A DNA stretch of 64,000 bases from Ricordea florida (taxonomy: Eukaryota > Cnidaria > Anthozoa > Corallimorpharia > Ricordeidae), in assembly GCA_949710005.1 (NCBI GenBank), contig OX453286.1, forward strand, positions 12,340,242-12,404,241, read 5' to 3'. This document shows, piece after piece, positions 22,201 to 31,450 of the stretch. The stretch's first letter is position 1. Each line of letters begins with the position of its first letter. The translations under genes and the position numbers were made by a program. The notes beneath the pieces were generated by a model that was given only the letters and a program-made list of their open reading frames with translations, did not search any database and was not told the origin of the DNA.

Positions 22201-25200
22201 CTGCTTGAGAAGAAGAAGGAAAATAAGCTGTCACCTTGCTACGAGAAGGAACCATATCAGGTGATATCTCGTTATGGGGACCAGGTGGTGTTGCGATCAC
22301 TGGAAGGTGTTCAGTACAAACGCAACCTTCAGCATATTAAGCCATTCAATATGCCAGATCCTAAAGAACAGGGAACACCGCTACAGAATGCTGAACCGCG
22401 GACTGAACCCAAGCCGTTTGAGACGCCACCTATGGCAAAGGATCAAGTACCAATAGCTGAATCACCTCCAGAAGATGAACCTTCTGCTGTACCTGCAGCC
22501 GAACAGCCTGTGAGAAGATCCAGCAGAATTACGAGTCGTCCGAAGGCTCTGAGTGACTATGTTCTGTACTAAAGCTAGTGACATTTGCATTGTCATTACT
22601 ACTTGTTGTTATTGCATGAGTGACATTGAAACATTGTTTTATGAGCTTGACTGCAAAGGCTGTTTATGTTTATGCATAGTGTGACTTTTCTCTTCAGATT
22701 GGAACTGAACTTTTACAGTATATAAAGAAACCGGAGTTTGTAACATTTCTGTCTTTCGAGGTTAATTATCTAAGCGAAGAGAGAGAGGGAATGTAGTGTA
22801 TTAGGACAGCAGTTGTAAATGTAAAAGTATACATCCGGGAGAGTACAAGAGCGGGAAGAAAGTGTTAAAACGTGTACTGCGTGTGTTGTTGTCTTTTGCT
22901 TTCGGGACTGCCTTTGTGGCTTACTATTGCGGTTCGACACTACAGATACCATCATAAGTTTTGTGATGGACTCTGAAGGAAGACCTCTCTTTAATACTTA
23001 TTCCATGTGCAATAATTAAAACAACTGACAGGCATTCTCTGGCACAAAATAAAAAGGGATCTAAAGAAGTGCTGCGTTCACATGTGTTCAGACTCTTGAA
23101 CTGCAGGTTTGAATTAAAGGGTTGTCCCTTCCTCTCTGATCTAAAGTACTGCACTGTAATACTATTATTGTAGATACCATAAGCATCAATAACCTTTTAA
23201 CTTGTAATCTTGGGCATAATGGACATAAGATTGCCAGAAAAGTAATATGATTATTGGTCCAAAGAGACTAATAAACACTGGTCACACATTGTCATGGCAA
23301 CATGACGACACTTGACAATCGAATGAGAGGTATAGCTGTTTAATACAGGAAAAATCTGAGTTCAAACACACTAAACATCGAAACTGCCATCACCTAATAT
23401 ATAGCTAAATGTCACTGAAGTGAATGTTGTTGATGATGGAATTTGACCATGACAAAAGTAACTGAATAGATCAGTCTGAGGTTAACTTGTACCATATATC
23501 GTTACAGTTCTGACCACTAGAAACCACATGCTAGAATTTACAATGCAGTAAAGATGGCAAGTTTTAACTGCTGTATTCCTAGCTGTACTAAACAGTAAAA
23601 TTGTGTAAACATTCTGCACATAAGCTATATAAACAAAGTGATGTCATTTACAAAAACACAAAGGTAAACATTTCTGGAAAGACTTATTCCCTTACCTGAC
23701 AAAACAAACCAAGAAACCCAGAAGCAAGACAGCTAAATTTCACTGTATGAAATAATACTAGTCAGTTAATCACCAACTCATTTGTTTTTAGTTTTACCTG
23801 CCAAGACAAGGACGGTTTTCTGTAAAGTCATGGCCTAATTACCCTGTAATTTATTTCTCTTGCAACTGTACTTTCTACAGAAGAATTAAGTAAATGAAAC
23901 AAAGCATGATTTAAGGACTGAAAATTTATATGTCCAAATGAAATTTCCTTCCAAATTTCGCTAGGTGCTGGTGACTTTCACTAGGCATTGCAAAATTTCA
24001 CTGGGAAATTTAGATGGTTGGGCGTTTTTCCACCTCGTAAACAATAGACACTAAAATTTAAATTTTGTTGCCAGTAAAATTTTGCCAACCACATAACCCA
24101 AGTTTTTTACCTTTCATGCAGCCAGGATATTTTTCACCAAGTTCTTTCTTCATGTCTTCAACACTTTTCCAGTTGCCCAGTCGTCCTACAACACCTTCCT
24201 TGCCTCTTGGAATGGATTCATGCTTGTCTTCTGTACAAAGGTATGTCTTAGATTCGACTCGTGCTACATCACGTGGATCAGTGCGTGCTAAGTAACTGCA
24301 AAAAAGGTTAAATTTATTATTTTTGTATTTAAACCATGTACTCTAACCGTTACTACAATGGGCAACCTTCACAACTCTTAATGTTTGACCACTACTATCC
24401 AGAGGGGGCATAGATCACAATTCATTCTACAATACAAAAGTTCACGCACGGCCCTAGACTGTATAATATCCTTATTTTTTCTCAACTGACTGAGAAGCGG
24501 GAAAAGGACCGATTATTACATGTGGCAGGTACATGTCCATATGTGCATACCAGGTGAGACTTCCCATATGAACGTGTACAGCGGGTAATCAAACAGCATA
24601 GCAATGATGGTTCTACCCGAATTCATGTACGATTTGGTAACCTTGACGATAAAGCATCACGGGTTTTTTTATGTGACATTACTGAAGTGTCCTATTATTT
24701 TCAGATTCATTTCATCAAGTAAAATGAAGACAGTGCTCTGTTTATGGAGAATTCCATCAGACGAAGCAAGAAACCAAGAAAACTGTCTTTTAATTCCATA
24801 GATAAAAAAGGAGAAAAAGTTAGTTTGGTGCCATACATGTATATCCATATTGAAATTCCTTTCTAAGTAAATTTCCTTATCACAAATCACTCTGACACTG
24901 ACATTGACCAACATCTTTAGGTCAAGTGAACGGAAACTTCTCTTACACCACAGATTGTTCACCATGCAAAATAACAAACTAAAACTAAAAGGCAATAAAG
25001 TGAACCAATTTGAGTCTACTCCCTTAATCATTACTTTGAGTTTTTCCCGCTCTTTTGTGCACTGATAAGAAAAAATACTGGGTGTTAAAGGAAAAAAATT
25101 ATAGATGAATGAGCAAAAGTGCCCACTTGTCCATATACCATGGTATCTGCAGCTGTCCAAAGCACCAGATCTTAATTCTTTGGTTTAAAGAGCCGAAGAC

Positions 25201-28200
25201 AAGGGACCTGTTCCACTGCATTTTCTAAATAAAAAGCTCTATTCTTAAATCAGCTTAAAAAAGGTGATACAGCAAAACTTAAGTGCCTATAATGTGTTCC
25301 GTGTTTTTGTGGTTCTGGTGCGTACATTAACAGTAGACAGATGTTCAAAAACGTTTTTTTAAATTCAACTGTGTTCAGCCCTGAAGTCGTCATTCAAAGT
25401 TCCTGCTTGAGAGACACTCATCAAACTTGACTGAGCTAGTAAGGGTCATGGGTCTATTCCTGACTTGACATCACAAACTGTTGCATGGATGTTTATTAAG
25501 ACTTACTGGTATGCAAATCACAATGAACAGTTTGAGCTTATATGTAATGATGATGACAGTTTGAACTTATATGGAAAATGATCATGCCAAGTCATGCCAA
25601 GCAAAAAATGTGGCAAAAAAGGTGGAAGAAAAGTAGCTTTTATGAGCTTCCTACCAAAAAAATAAATGGAAAGAACCATACCAAAAACAACAAAAAAAAA
25701 GCTAAAAACTTTGATTCAAGGTTACTTCAGATATGACCTTTGTTTTCTTAAACATAAAGAAGTTAATTCTAACTGCTACATAAATGTCCCATGCACTATC
25801 AAACATTACACAACAATAAAGTTTATCGTCAAAATTTCCAAATGGTTTGCAAATCTGCGTAGGAGTAAGTTTTTGGCAAAGCTGAGAGAAGAAGTGAGCA
25901 ACAAAGAACTTGATTGGAGCCTAAAATATTTTTATAAATTGGCAAGTAAACACATTAATTATCCAAGATCACTAATTTCTGTACAGCAATACCAGTTCAA
26001 ATTTTTTGATTCAACTAATTTTGCAAACAGCTTGCACATCATGTGACCTTGCAGCCTTGCTGCTGTTTTGGTAACATCTAATTCCTGTCGTTTTGTAAAT
26101 CAAAACAGAATCCATTGAAATTTAGACAATTTTTAAGGATGCAAGTGTTAAGAACTCAAGGAAATTAAATAAAACTATTCCATTCTTGCTTGTTGGATCT
26201 GAGATTGGTGATAGCCAACTCATATCCAATGCATACTCACAATATAATATTGTTAATTATTATATAGATACTGATGAAATACCAGGATTTTTCCAGTGAC
26301 GAAAAAATCATATCTTCATCGCGCGCAGTGAAGATATTATTTTTATCTTTCACGTGTGAGGATATTGGTGTCGTCATGGTTACCAACATGATTAGCCAAT
26401 TACAAGAGAGCTTCCCGCTCAGGCACGTGGCCGGTTCGTTTGAAATTTCATTAAAAAAATGTGTTCGAGGTGCGAAGACGGTACGGTTACGGGTGACTTT
26501 CTCGATGAGCAGCCAAAATTTAACGTCGATATTTTTTCCGAGCTTGTAGAGCATCCAGGAAGATTTGTCGAAGTTGTTTTATGTGGAAATTTCATCAGTA
26601 GCTATAAAATAAACAGAACATTACATGGCCGCTTGGAGATACGAAATTTCTCTTCTCGTGTTGAAAAAATATCTCACTCGTTCGCTGCGCTCACTCGTGA
26701 AATATTTTTCAACACTCGAAGAGAAATTTCGTATCTCCGCACGGCCATGTAATATCCTCTATTTATCAAATACCAGTAGCCTTTGCAAGGTTAGTCACTG
26801 TGTTAAATTTCAGAAAAGAAAAGAATTAATGTACTGTCTTGATAAAGGCTAATACAAACTGAGGCAGGCAAAGAAAGCAAGAGCACATCATACTGCATAA
26901 AACCAAAGGTCAAGAGTGTTTGTACTCGTTAACCAATGCACCTCAGATTGTACATAAACCTGTACAAACACAGATGAATTCAATTTCTTCAAGACAGGTA
27001 GGAAACACACCAATACCCTATGAAATGAATATCTGTTCTACATTGCACTCCTCCTTGAAACACTTTTTTGAAAAGGTGAGAGAAAGCAAGAGATTGACTT
27101 TCCCAAAACTTTCTACTGATTTAATGTTAAATGTATCTTCAAAAGAGATCTTCAGAAAATTATGAACCAACAGCTACTTCAACATGGTCACATCTCAATC
27201 TAGACTTAAATGAAAAGCATGCCAGAGTCAAATTTGTCAGGGAGAGGACTGTGTTCATCAATCTTATTCAATGAAACATGCACATTCCGATTGAAAAGCC
27301 ACAGAGCACGCAGGCAAAGACAAACTTCTCTTGCCTTGTAAAGACGTTCTGTGCAACATGGGGGGTTTAACACCCAGTTTTCCTGAGCTACCTGCTCAAG
27401 CTAGATCGAGCACCCAGTACACTGCTGTAATTGATTGGAAGATTGACTGGAGTCATAGCAGGTGCAGAAATGGCTTGTATTTATGGACAAGGGTTGTCAT
27501 CATGTGTTGGTTTGACAGCCCTTTTTTGGACTACAGGGTGATTGCTCTTGCCCTTACAGAATGGTTTGCTTTCACAGGTTGGCTGGCAAACTCATTGCTA
27601 CAGACTTGTATTCTTTCCAACAGAAAAGACAACTGTACTTTTGCCACAAACTCAGCTAATTTATATGTAGTCGACACTTGAAATGCTATAACCCAGGTAG
27701 TCTACAAGGGAGCAATCCGCTGTTCTGCAATGAGTTGGGGGGTAGACATCTTGTTTCCATGCTCTGATAAAGTGCTTCCAACATCAACTTCAGGGGGTTT
27801 CAAGGGTGCTAACATGACCTCTTCCTCCCTTTCTTGAATTTTCTTATTCATAGCTCTGGTTACAACATGTGCTGGATTAAGTTTGGAAAATACCTTCTCT
27901 ACTGAATCTTGACACTTTTCTAAACAAGGCTCCTTGTCCCTGCAAGGCCATTCCCAAGGACCAGATGCACACCTTCAAAAGGTAGCGATTGCCATATTCC
28001 AACTTGTACGAGTCCAGAGACAAGGCTTGAGTTCAGATAAACATCATGCAGTGGCACTCAAGTATACTCAGAACAATTAATTACTTGATAAGAACACTTG
28101 CACTGGCTGCAGACTCAATGGAAAACAGCAGGATGTTACTTAACAGGGACAGAGCTCCAGTATCAATCAAAATTTTGATTGGCACAGCAATGGACGTACT

Positions 28201-31198
28201 GCCTGACAGAGACTATTCAATCATGTATAAACAGCTCAAAAATATTCATAACTGATTTGTCCAGGACACCTTTGGCTTCTACCATTGTTGATTTACAATA
28301 AGTTCCTGAACACTGTCATTCTGCAACTTGCTCTGAACTAACTGGATATATATCTTTCTAGCCTTTTAAACTAATACACTCTGTCACAACATTACACAGC
28401 ATTCCTTGGGAAATTGAAGGTTATCTACCACTTTCTCAAAATTTAAGAAGTATTTACCAACATTGGCCTCTTGAAAAGGTGGTGCAAACTTTGTAAAATC
28501 AGAAACATCAAACTTTGAACTGGAACTAACAAAAGAAGGATCTAAACCTAATTTCAACTGTATTTCTACTTTTTTCATTTCTAGTTCATGCTGTAATACC
28601 AGTTCCTCTCCCTTTCTCTTTCCTCTTTTTATCTCTTCCTGTTCTTGTCTATCAAGTCTTTCCTGAATTTCTAATCTTTTAGTTCTAACTGAAACTGTAG
28701 CTCTGTAAAACTGGCTCAGTTGCCATCTGCCCTTCGAAAGCTGTTGCCTCAAAAACCTTTTGGCTGACTAAAAACTAATGTTCAAACACTATATTCTGCA
28801 TCTCATATCTTCTCATTGCTGATGAAACAATCTCATCTTTCTGTAACTCGTAGAAGAGATCTTCATTTTCCTGAAACAAAACTTTTGATTTATATAAATT
28901 CCGACATTCTGTAAACCTCTTGAACTCCAATCACACCCTTAGCTCGCTTGTACACTGAACTTCTCTTTCCAGTAAATTTTCTAAAATTTGGTCCCTAGAC
29001 AGGCACCCAATTTCTGTTACAGAATCTTTTTCAATCCAACAGAAAAGTGAACTGTACTTTGGCTAAGAACTGAAATAATCTACTTGTAGTTGACACCTGA
29101 AATGCTATAACCTCATTTCTCTACTAGGGAGCAATTGCTTAACTAAAACTTAAGCACTAATCACAACTAAGTAAACTTCAGTCACCACTGGCACTACAAC
29201 TCACAAACGCCTTGAAAATATCCACCTGAGGGCAACAACTCCTACATAATCCTTCAGACAGCTTCTTCAGACAACTTCACAGCAAACGTGATCTCCAGAC
29301 CTCACTTCAAGACAGCTTTAGACTACTTTAAACTACCTGAGACTGCTACTAAAACTGTGTAATAATCTTTATATACAGTTACAAAGAATTTTAGAACATT
29401 CTGGAAGTTTATAATAATAACTATTTATAGTAACATATCTCTCAGTTAGTATGCACACTGTGATTGGTCAATTTAGCGGGCCATACTTTACTGTACAGCC
29501 TGCTAAATTCAAAAGTTTGTTTTTCAGATACAATAAATATCTTACAAATGCTGTTTTCTTGGTAAGTACTTTAGTTACAGATCCTCTATTCTTCCACTTG
29601 GATTTATAGCCTGCGCACTTCCTGCTATGGGCCATAAATCCGAGCAGAAAAACTTGGTCTGTAACTTATGATATGGACCTCAAACTCGCTTAGTAAGAGG
29701 TATTTACTTCATACAGTTTACATCATCTTACAGTGTTGTAGAACTCTCCAGAAAGAATATTGCGTGACTAAGCAGATATTTGCATATTAATGAGTTCTAG
29801 AAAGTTCTCCTTGTAACACTCATTTCCTTCATCATACGGTATCTTTGTCAGGCTTGTTTACTAGGGAGTTTGTTTGAATCCTCATTTTTGCTTATAATGA
29901 CAAAAGAGAATTATTCTTTATAGGCTCCAGTGTAGGATGCAGATAAAAAAATACCTCTGTGAATTGTACATTCACTATACACATGTTTACCCTTAGTTTT
30001 CCCTTTGTTTACCTTTCAATTATTTTGCTGATTGAGATGGAGATCCATCATGAAGCTTGTCAAGGTGATCGCTATGTTTAAGGTCACAAAACAGCTTTCT
30101 CTTTCCCTTTCCTCCAGTGAAGGCTCTCTTGCAAAATGCACTTTGTCAATTTAATTGTATTACAGAGGTACCGGTAGTTTATTAATCACCTAAATATCTG
30201 AATTTATTGAAACAATTTATTTGCACAGGATTATATAAACACGACTATTACCAATGTCAGCATGTGTACTATCTCTTTTACTTAATAGATGATTAATAGG
30301 AATGGCAGACAAGGCTCCCTTCCAAAGAACAATTTATAAATCCCAGGTAGGTCAAATATAGCTTCTATCTATTCTGCTCTCTGGCAAAGACAACTTTTAC
30401 CACTGACGTTTTCCTAGATGAAGACTATTGATTGGTTGCAAAGCTTCAATGCTTTGGTTCATTGTTCCTATGACATTTAGTTGTTATAAGACTCTATTCA
30501 AAAATTATTACAGTGACATGTTGCGTGATCTAGTAAAAGGAAGTACGAGAAAAGGCTGGACTTGGGGAATGAGATATATTTCACCGTTACTAGCAACCAA
30601 CAAAAACTGAGTCCCTTGATAAGGAATCGCGGAAGGTATACAATGTTTTTAATGGACAACATACATTTACTTTGGTCAACACAGTTCTAGTTGGAGTGTT
30701 ACATGGTACTTTTCGTGACACTGTAAATTAATTCAAGCTCGCCATGCCACAGACGGTGTCATTATTCAATCGGTCCTGATGCTGATGCAAAGACTAAAAA
30801 TTTGAAGGGATTCAATGTTCTAAAAGCTTGCTTCCCAAATTGCCCCTCCCCAGTCACGCTTCTTCGAGGCGGTCCTTTCCACGCGCGTTGAAACGCATAA
30901 TTGTATACTAAAAAGACCATCAAATTCATTTTAATTTCCCATTTTGTGTAAAAAAGACTTGTCTTCTAAATTAATAACCAACATACCAATTGTCGTGTTT
31001 GTGAATTTCGAACAGCGTCCCATTCTTCACCATTTCATCAATTAGTGACTGGTTTTCCTCTTTCGACCCATCGCAAATATAAAGGTTATCAGGTTGGCAC
31101 AAATTCACTTTGTCGACAACATATTCTTGAACCTTGGCTGGTAATTCGTCAAAGTTTCCTTTGATCACTGGGAATTTTGCTGGGAGCTTCGAACACAT
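12946..31198 (-). CDS. PCK1: Phosphoenolpyruvate carboxykinase (GTP), six coding exons
   Basis: The enzyme converts oxaloacetate and GTP to phosphoenolpyruvate, CO2 and GDP, the committed step of gluconeogenesis. Coding exons on the minus strand: 31198-30987, 24295-24111, 17432-17044, 15717-15402, 14543-14070, 13229-12946. All junctions are GT-AG with matching phase. The total is 619 codons plus stop, against about 622 in vertebrate cytosolic enzyme. Visible motifs include the P-loop with reactive Cys ([13 protein letters not shown], about residues 279-291), the metal-binding [20 protein letters not shown] and the nucleotide-site FFGYNFGKY. The start [10 protein letters not shown] has no obvious mitochondrial presequence, suggesting a cytosolic form; this is inference. 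The PCK1/PCK2 split is vertebrate, so the symbol is approximate. Two large introns of about 6.7 kb carry LTR elements. Confidence 0.96.
13230..14069 (-). other. PEPCK intron 5 with simple repeats
   Basis: It holds a run of about 15 G followed by GA repeats (13847-13869) and a tetranucleotide array of TTGA with TTAA variants (about 13970-14030) a few tens of bases from the exon 5 donor. Nothing else is recognised. Confidence 0.7.
13970..14030. repeat. (TTGA)n microsatellite
   Basis: About fifteen tetramer units of TTGA, with interspersed TTAA, lie about 40 bp from a PEPCK splice donor. Confidence 0.85.
14070..14543 (-). CDS. PCK1: PEPCK coding exon 5
   Basis: Residues 368-525. It carries [29 protein letters not shown], the lid-region stretch [10 protein letters not shown] and the nucleotide-binding FFGYNFGKY. 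It ends FLWPG at donor GTATGT, just next to the TTGA microsatellite in the following intron. Confidence 0.96.
14594..14989 (+). pseudogene. Penelope GIY-YIG endonuclease fragment
   Basis: About 130 open codons end at TAA 14987-14989. The nuclease signature is decayed at its start (the usual YIGETGR is read as SISEKRD), while the downstream RIKEHDR and NHW segments are good. The reverse transcriptase is absent because of 5' truncation. The longer open frame from 14510 begins in PEPCK antisense and is not a real start. Confidence 0.75.
15020..15050 (+). ncRNA. Hammerhead-like motif at Penelope 3' end
   Basis: Both core boxes are present: CTGAAGA (15020-15026) and GAAA (15046-15049). They are separated by a GACT/AGTC helix with a 10-nt loop, then CGTC. 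Penelope-like elements are known to carry minimal hammerhead ribozymes at this place. Helices I and III are very short and I cannot confirm cleavage. Confidence 0.45.
15103..15401 (-). other. Rest of PEPCK intron 4
   Basis: No feature recognised between the Penelope insertion and exon 4. Confidence 0.5.
15402..15717 (-). CDS. PCK1: PEPCK coding exon 4 with P-loop
   Basis: Residues 263-367, starting [13 protein letters not shown] and ending DFWWEG. It carries the kinase-1a P-loop [10 protein letters not shown], with the hyper-reactive Cys near residue 284, and the kinase-2 aspartates in VGDDIAW. The acceptor ends TAG at 15718. Confidence 0.96.
15718..17043 (-). other. PEPCK intron 3
   Basis: AT-rich, with no open frame or repeat recognised. 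Confidence 0.6.
17044..17432 (-). CDS. PCK1: PEPCK coding exon 3
   Basis: Residues 133-262, reading [20 protein letters not shown] to GWLAEHML, then donor GTAAGT. It includes [19 protein letters not shown] of the substrate and metal site. The apparent continuation after LAEHML is intron read-through. Confidence 0.95.
17433..18323 (-). other. PEPCK intron 2, part before the Ty3 insertion
   Basis: No gene or repeat recognised. The last five bases before the Ty3 LTR (18324-18328, GATAC) are the target duplication. Confidence 0.6.
18329..18481 (+). repeat. 5' LTR of the young Ty3 element
   Basis: A 153-bp LTR beginning TGTAGTGTATTAGGACAGCG and ending GACACTACA. It pairs with 22792-22944. Confidence 0.95.
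18484..18498 (+). other. Primer-binding site of the young Ty3 element
   Basis: TGGCGACGAGGATGG begins two bases after the LTR. The leading TGG complements the CCA end of a tRNA. The gag-pol ATG at 18496 overlaps it. The tRNA is not identified. Confidence 0.6.
18496..22572 (+). CDS. Ty3-type Gag-Pol polyprotein, intact
   Basis: A single 1358-codon frame from ATG 18496 ([11 protein letters not shown]). The frame stays open back to 18409, but that part is LTR and overlaps the primer-binding site, so I reject it. Order: Gag capsid; two zinc knuckles from residue 212 ([30 protein letters not shown]); aspartic protease (LIDSGSASN, Asp at about 326); reverse transcriptase ([36 protein letters not shown] with Asp 615); RNase H ([16 protein letters not shown]); integrase with HHCC zinc finger, Asp 1038, Asp 1093 and Glu 1129 spaced as DX35E; then a chromodomain-less basic tail. 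Motif C reads IADD instead of YxDD, so the Tyr is absent. All other catalytic residues appear intact. Confidence 0.95.
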   Translation: MANSVERALPPLDLRGSSSKVAERWRQWKRLYQYYVDGKGIANPSRKKAQLLHLAGMEVQDIYEDLPDPGPLNADQDNEYVVCLRKLDDHFRAEENVPYERHVFRQLMPTKGETADKFIVRLRKQACHCNFGATLEENLRDQLIEKLPDVELKKKLLEVNNITLETAMDKVRKWEASREQASQMVTPSQEPGAGTNAVEESPGRGTKGKGVCFNCGKEGHFARSKTCPARGRKCSKCGKYGHSASCCKGGRNLKSGKQGTTQQWGGRQQHHGKGGQANQVEDRCKQSGEDDTFAFTIEEQTCAMSSSTEPVISVKIGGISRDVLIDSGSASNLISKDTLKELKYQGLKIELKPCTKRLYAYGGRELGVEGQFQSEVSVSKAKVVANFIVVESGRCLLGYSTATDLGILHVDPMGTLGTGDCNTVDDTFLGGLKAKYPSVFQGIGKLKGYQLKLHVDLSVPPVVQKMRRVPFYLKDKVTAKVNELLEKDIIEKVEGPTVWVSPVVVSPKPSGDIRLCVDMRRANEAIIRERLPIPTIDEVLESLNGSGVFSKLDLRWGFHQIELDPESRDITAFATHDGIFRYKRLSFGVNAAPEKYQHIITQSMAGLQGVANIADDLIVHGRDTEEHDKNLHSVLQRLSEKQLTLNAEKCAFRMSKVVFMGLLLSKHGVGPTEEKVRAVAEASQPQTPSEVRSFLGLVGFSARFIPDFATTADPLRKLARKGELFVWGEKQEQSFQRLKSQVASAPVLAYFDKDAPTRVIADASPVGLGAVLVQEKDGESRAVCYASRSLSQVERRYSQTEKEALALVWACERFHLYLYGLPQFDLVTDHEALKVIYSRKSKPSARIERWVLRLQPYNYQVCYVPSRKNIADALSRLTKIPASSQSIEDDGYVRMIALHAVPVALRIKEIERVSAQDSELQAVRNCLIEGKWDNAPKQYLPVRNELTFIGHVILRGTRIVIPQALRRRVVSLAHEGHQGVVKTKERLRTKVWWPAMDCDAERRCAECYGCQMVTKNVPPPPLKSTPLPKQPWEEIAVDLMGPLPSGEHLLVLVDYYSRWMEVDVIRTTSSKTIIHCLDAQFARHGLPKGMRTDNGSNLVAKEVEDYLNEMGIEHRYTTPLWPRANGEVERQNRLLLKSMRAVHAEGKHWREELNRFLLAYRSTPHSTTGKSPAELPFRRKLTTKMPELVNVEEEEVEVSDQAVRDRDTQRKQFNKDYTDKRFHARDRNVKEGDKVLLEKKKENKLSPCYEKEPYQVISRYGDQVVLRSLEGVQYKRNLQHIKPFNMPDPKEQGTPLQNAEPRTEPKPFETPPMAKDQVPIAESPPEDEPSAVPAAEQPVRRSSRITSRPKALSDYVLY
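22776..22791 (+). other. Polypurine tract of the young Ty3 element
   Basis: A run of A and G (GAAGAGAGAGAGGGAA, with GCGAA before it) directly abuts the 3' LTR, the position of plus-strand priming. Confidence 0.65.
22792..22944 (+). repeat. 3' LTR of the young Ty3 element
   Basis: A 153-bp LTR with one substitution relative to the 5' LTR. It is followed by target duplication GATAC. Confidence 0.95.
22950..24110 (-). other. PEPCK intron 2, part after the Ty3 insertion
   Basis: AT-rich; no repeat or open frame recognised. Confidence 0.55.
24111..24295 (-). CDS. PCK1: PEPCK coding exon 2
   Basis: Residues 71-132, reading [19 protein letters not shown] through YPGCMK. It is entered in phase 2 after TTTTTTGCAG and left in phase 1 at GTAAAA. 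ARVESKT contains the Arg that contacts substrate in this family. Confidence 0.93.
24296..26620 (-). other. PEPCK intron 1, 3' part
   Basis: No gene is supported. The open frames here (for example 24669-25160 and 25666-26046) are AT-rich and show no family signature. From about 26270 a more GC-rich, repeat-like stretch leads into the palindrome at 26621. Confidence 0.45.
26621..26752. repeat. Near-perfect 132-bp palindrome (foldback element end)
   Basis: The left arm TTACATGGCCGCTTGGAGAT and the right arm, its complement ending GCACGGCCATGTAA, meet around CGTTCGCTGCGCTCACTCG. The arms differ at only a few positions. The adjacent 26270-26620 is similarly GC-rich and probably belongs to the same repeat. 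No target duplication was found. Confidence 0.7.
27596..27716 (-). repeat. Truncated 3' LTR of the deleted element
   Basis: Only the last 120 bp of the LTR remain, ending at the CTCAT target duplication. Similarity to the 5' LTR stops at about 27716, where the deletion joins a linker reading [11 protein letters not shown] upstream of the lost reverse transcriptase. Confidence 0.75.
27930..28240 (-). pseudogene. Retrotransposon aspartic protease fragment
   Basis: Minus-strand translation gives [17 protein letters not shown], matching the retropepsin active site (DTGA), followed with frameshifts by a typical [16 protein letters not shown] end. It lies downstream of the Gag fragment in element order. 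Stops and a frameshift make it non-functional. Confidence 0.65.
28384..28752 (-). pseudogene. Retrotransposon Gag fragment
   Basis: A 122-residue frame has a highly charged coiled-coil-like stretch ([19 protein letters not shown]) followed by [19 protein letters not shown] and [18 protein letters not shown]. The latter is the conserved capsid start seen in Gag of many Ty3-type elements. It lies inside the LTR element 27596-29818 and stops early. It is not a host gene. Confidence 0.7.
29015..29818 (-). repeat. 5' LTR of the deleted element
   Basis: About 804 bp with TG and CA ends. Its inner 120 bp match 27596-27716 (shared phrases TTTCTGTTGGA, AAAGTACAGTT and GGTTATAGCATTTCA on the minus strand). 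Confidence 0.8.
29824..30986 (-). other. PEPCK intron 1, 5' part
   Basis: No feature recognised. Confidence 0.5.
30987..31198 (-). CDS. PCK1: PEPCK coding exon 1
   Basis: Residues 1-70, from the ATG at 31198 to donor GTATGT at 30986. It encodes [17 protein letters not shown], a segment conserved near the N-terminus of this enzyme. The frame is open upstream of the ATG as far as the presumed acceptor at 31233, but no upstream ATG is seen. Confidence 0.93.
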
Positions 31199-31450
31199 TT
31201 TGACGCCTGCGGATGATGAAAAGTGGCTGCACCTTCGAAGAAAAGAATACGGGTTTTACTGAACGAGTACGACAAGCAGAATTATGACCAAGGTTCACAC
31301 AAACTGCATTGGGTTGAGACATGTTTAAGAATAAAAGTTCTTACCTCAAGGAGACTCAGGCAAACCTGACGTAAAAGGACTTCGCTATCCCCAGATGTAG
31401 AGCGGGTTTGTGACGGAAGCAGACGGTGTTCTTAATCCTATCTAGGTCTT
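31199..31450 (-). other. PCK1: PEPCK 5' untranslated exons (probable)
   Basis: A consensus donor on the minus strand (TTGAG followed by GTAAGA) lies at 31345/31344. A matching acceptor (TTTTCTTCGAAG) lies just before 31232. This suggests a short leader exon ending at 31345, spliced to a leader segment 31232-31199 in front of the ATG. The leader exon holds no ATG, so an upstream presequence is not supported. The transcription start is not defined by sequence alone. Confidence 0.5.

Larger units (their letters stand above)
18329..22944 (+). mobile_element. Full-length, young Ty3-type LTR retrotransposon in PEPCK intron 2
   Basis: LTRs of 153 bp each (18329-18481 and 22792-22944) begin TG and end CA. 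I find one difference between them, GCGGTTG against GCAGTTG. A perfect 5-bp target duplication GATAC lies at 18324-18328 and 22945-22949. A primer-binding site beginning TGGCGACGAGG follows the 5' LTR and a purine tract precedes the 3' LTR. A single gag-pol frame is unbroken. It sits antisense to PEPCK. Near-identical LTRs and an intact frame imply recent, possibly current, activity. A solo LTR of the family is at 57951-58104. Confidence 0.96.
27596..29818 (-). mobile_element. LTR retrotransposon with large internal deletion, in PEPCK intron 1
   Basis: A full 5' LTR of 804 bp (29015-29818, minus sense) begins TGTTACAAGG and ends CTGTAACA. A leader follows with TTGGGTGCCTGTCTAGGGA near its start. 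Only Gag and protease remnants remain. The element ends with just the last 120 bp of the 3' LTR (27596-27716). A perfect 5-bp duplication CTCAT lies at 27591-27595 and 29819-29823. One deletion has removed reverse transcriptase, integrase and most of the 3' LTR while leaving both outer ends. Confidence 0.83.

Noticed and set aside
28384..28752. Coiled-coil-like host protein
   Set aside because: The Gag signature and its place within an LTR pair with target duplication show it is retrotransposon Gag.
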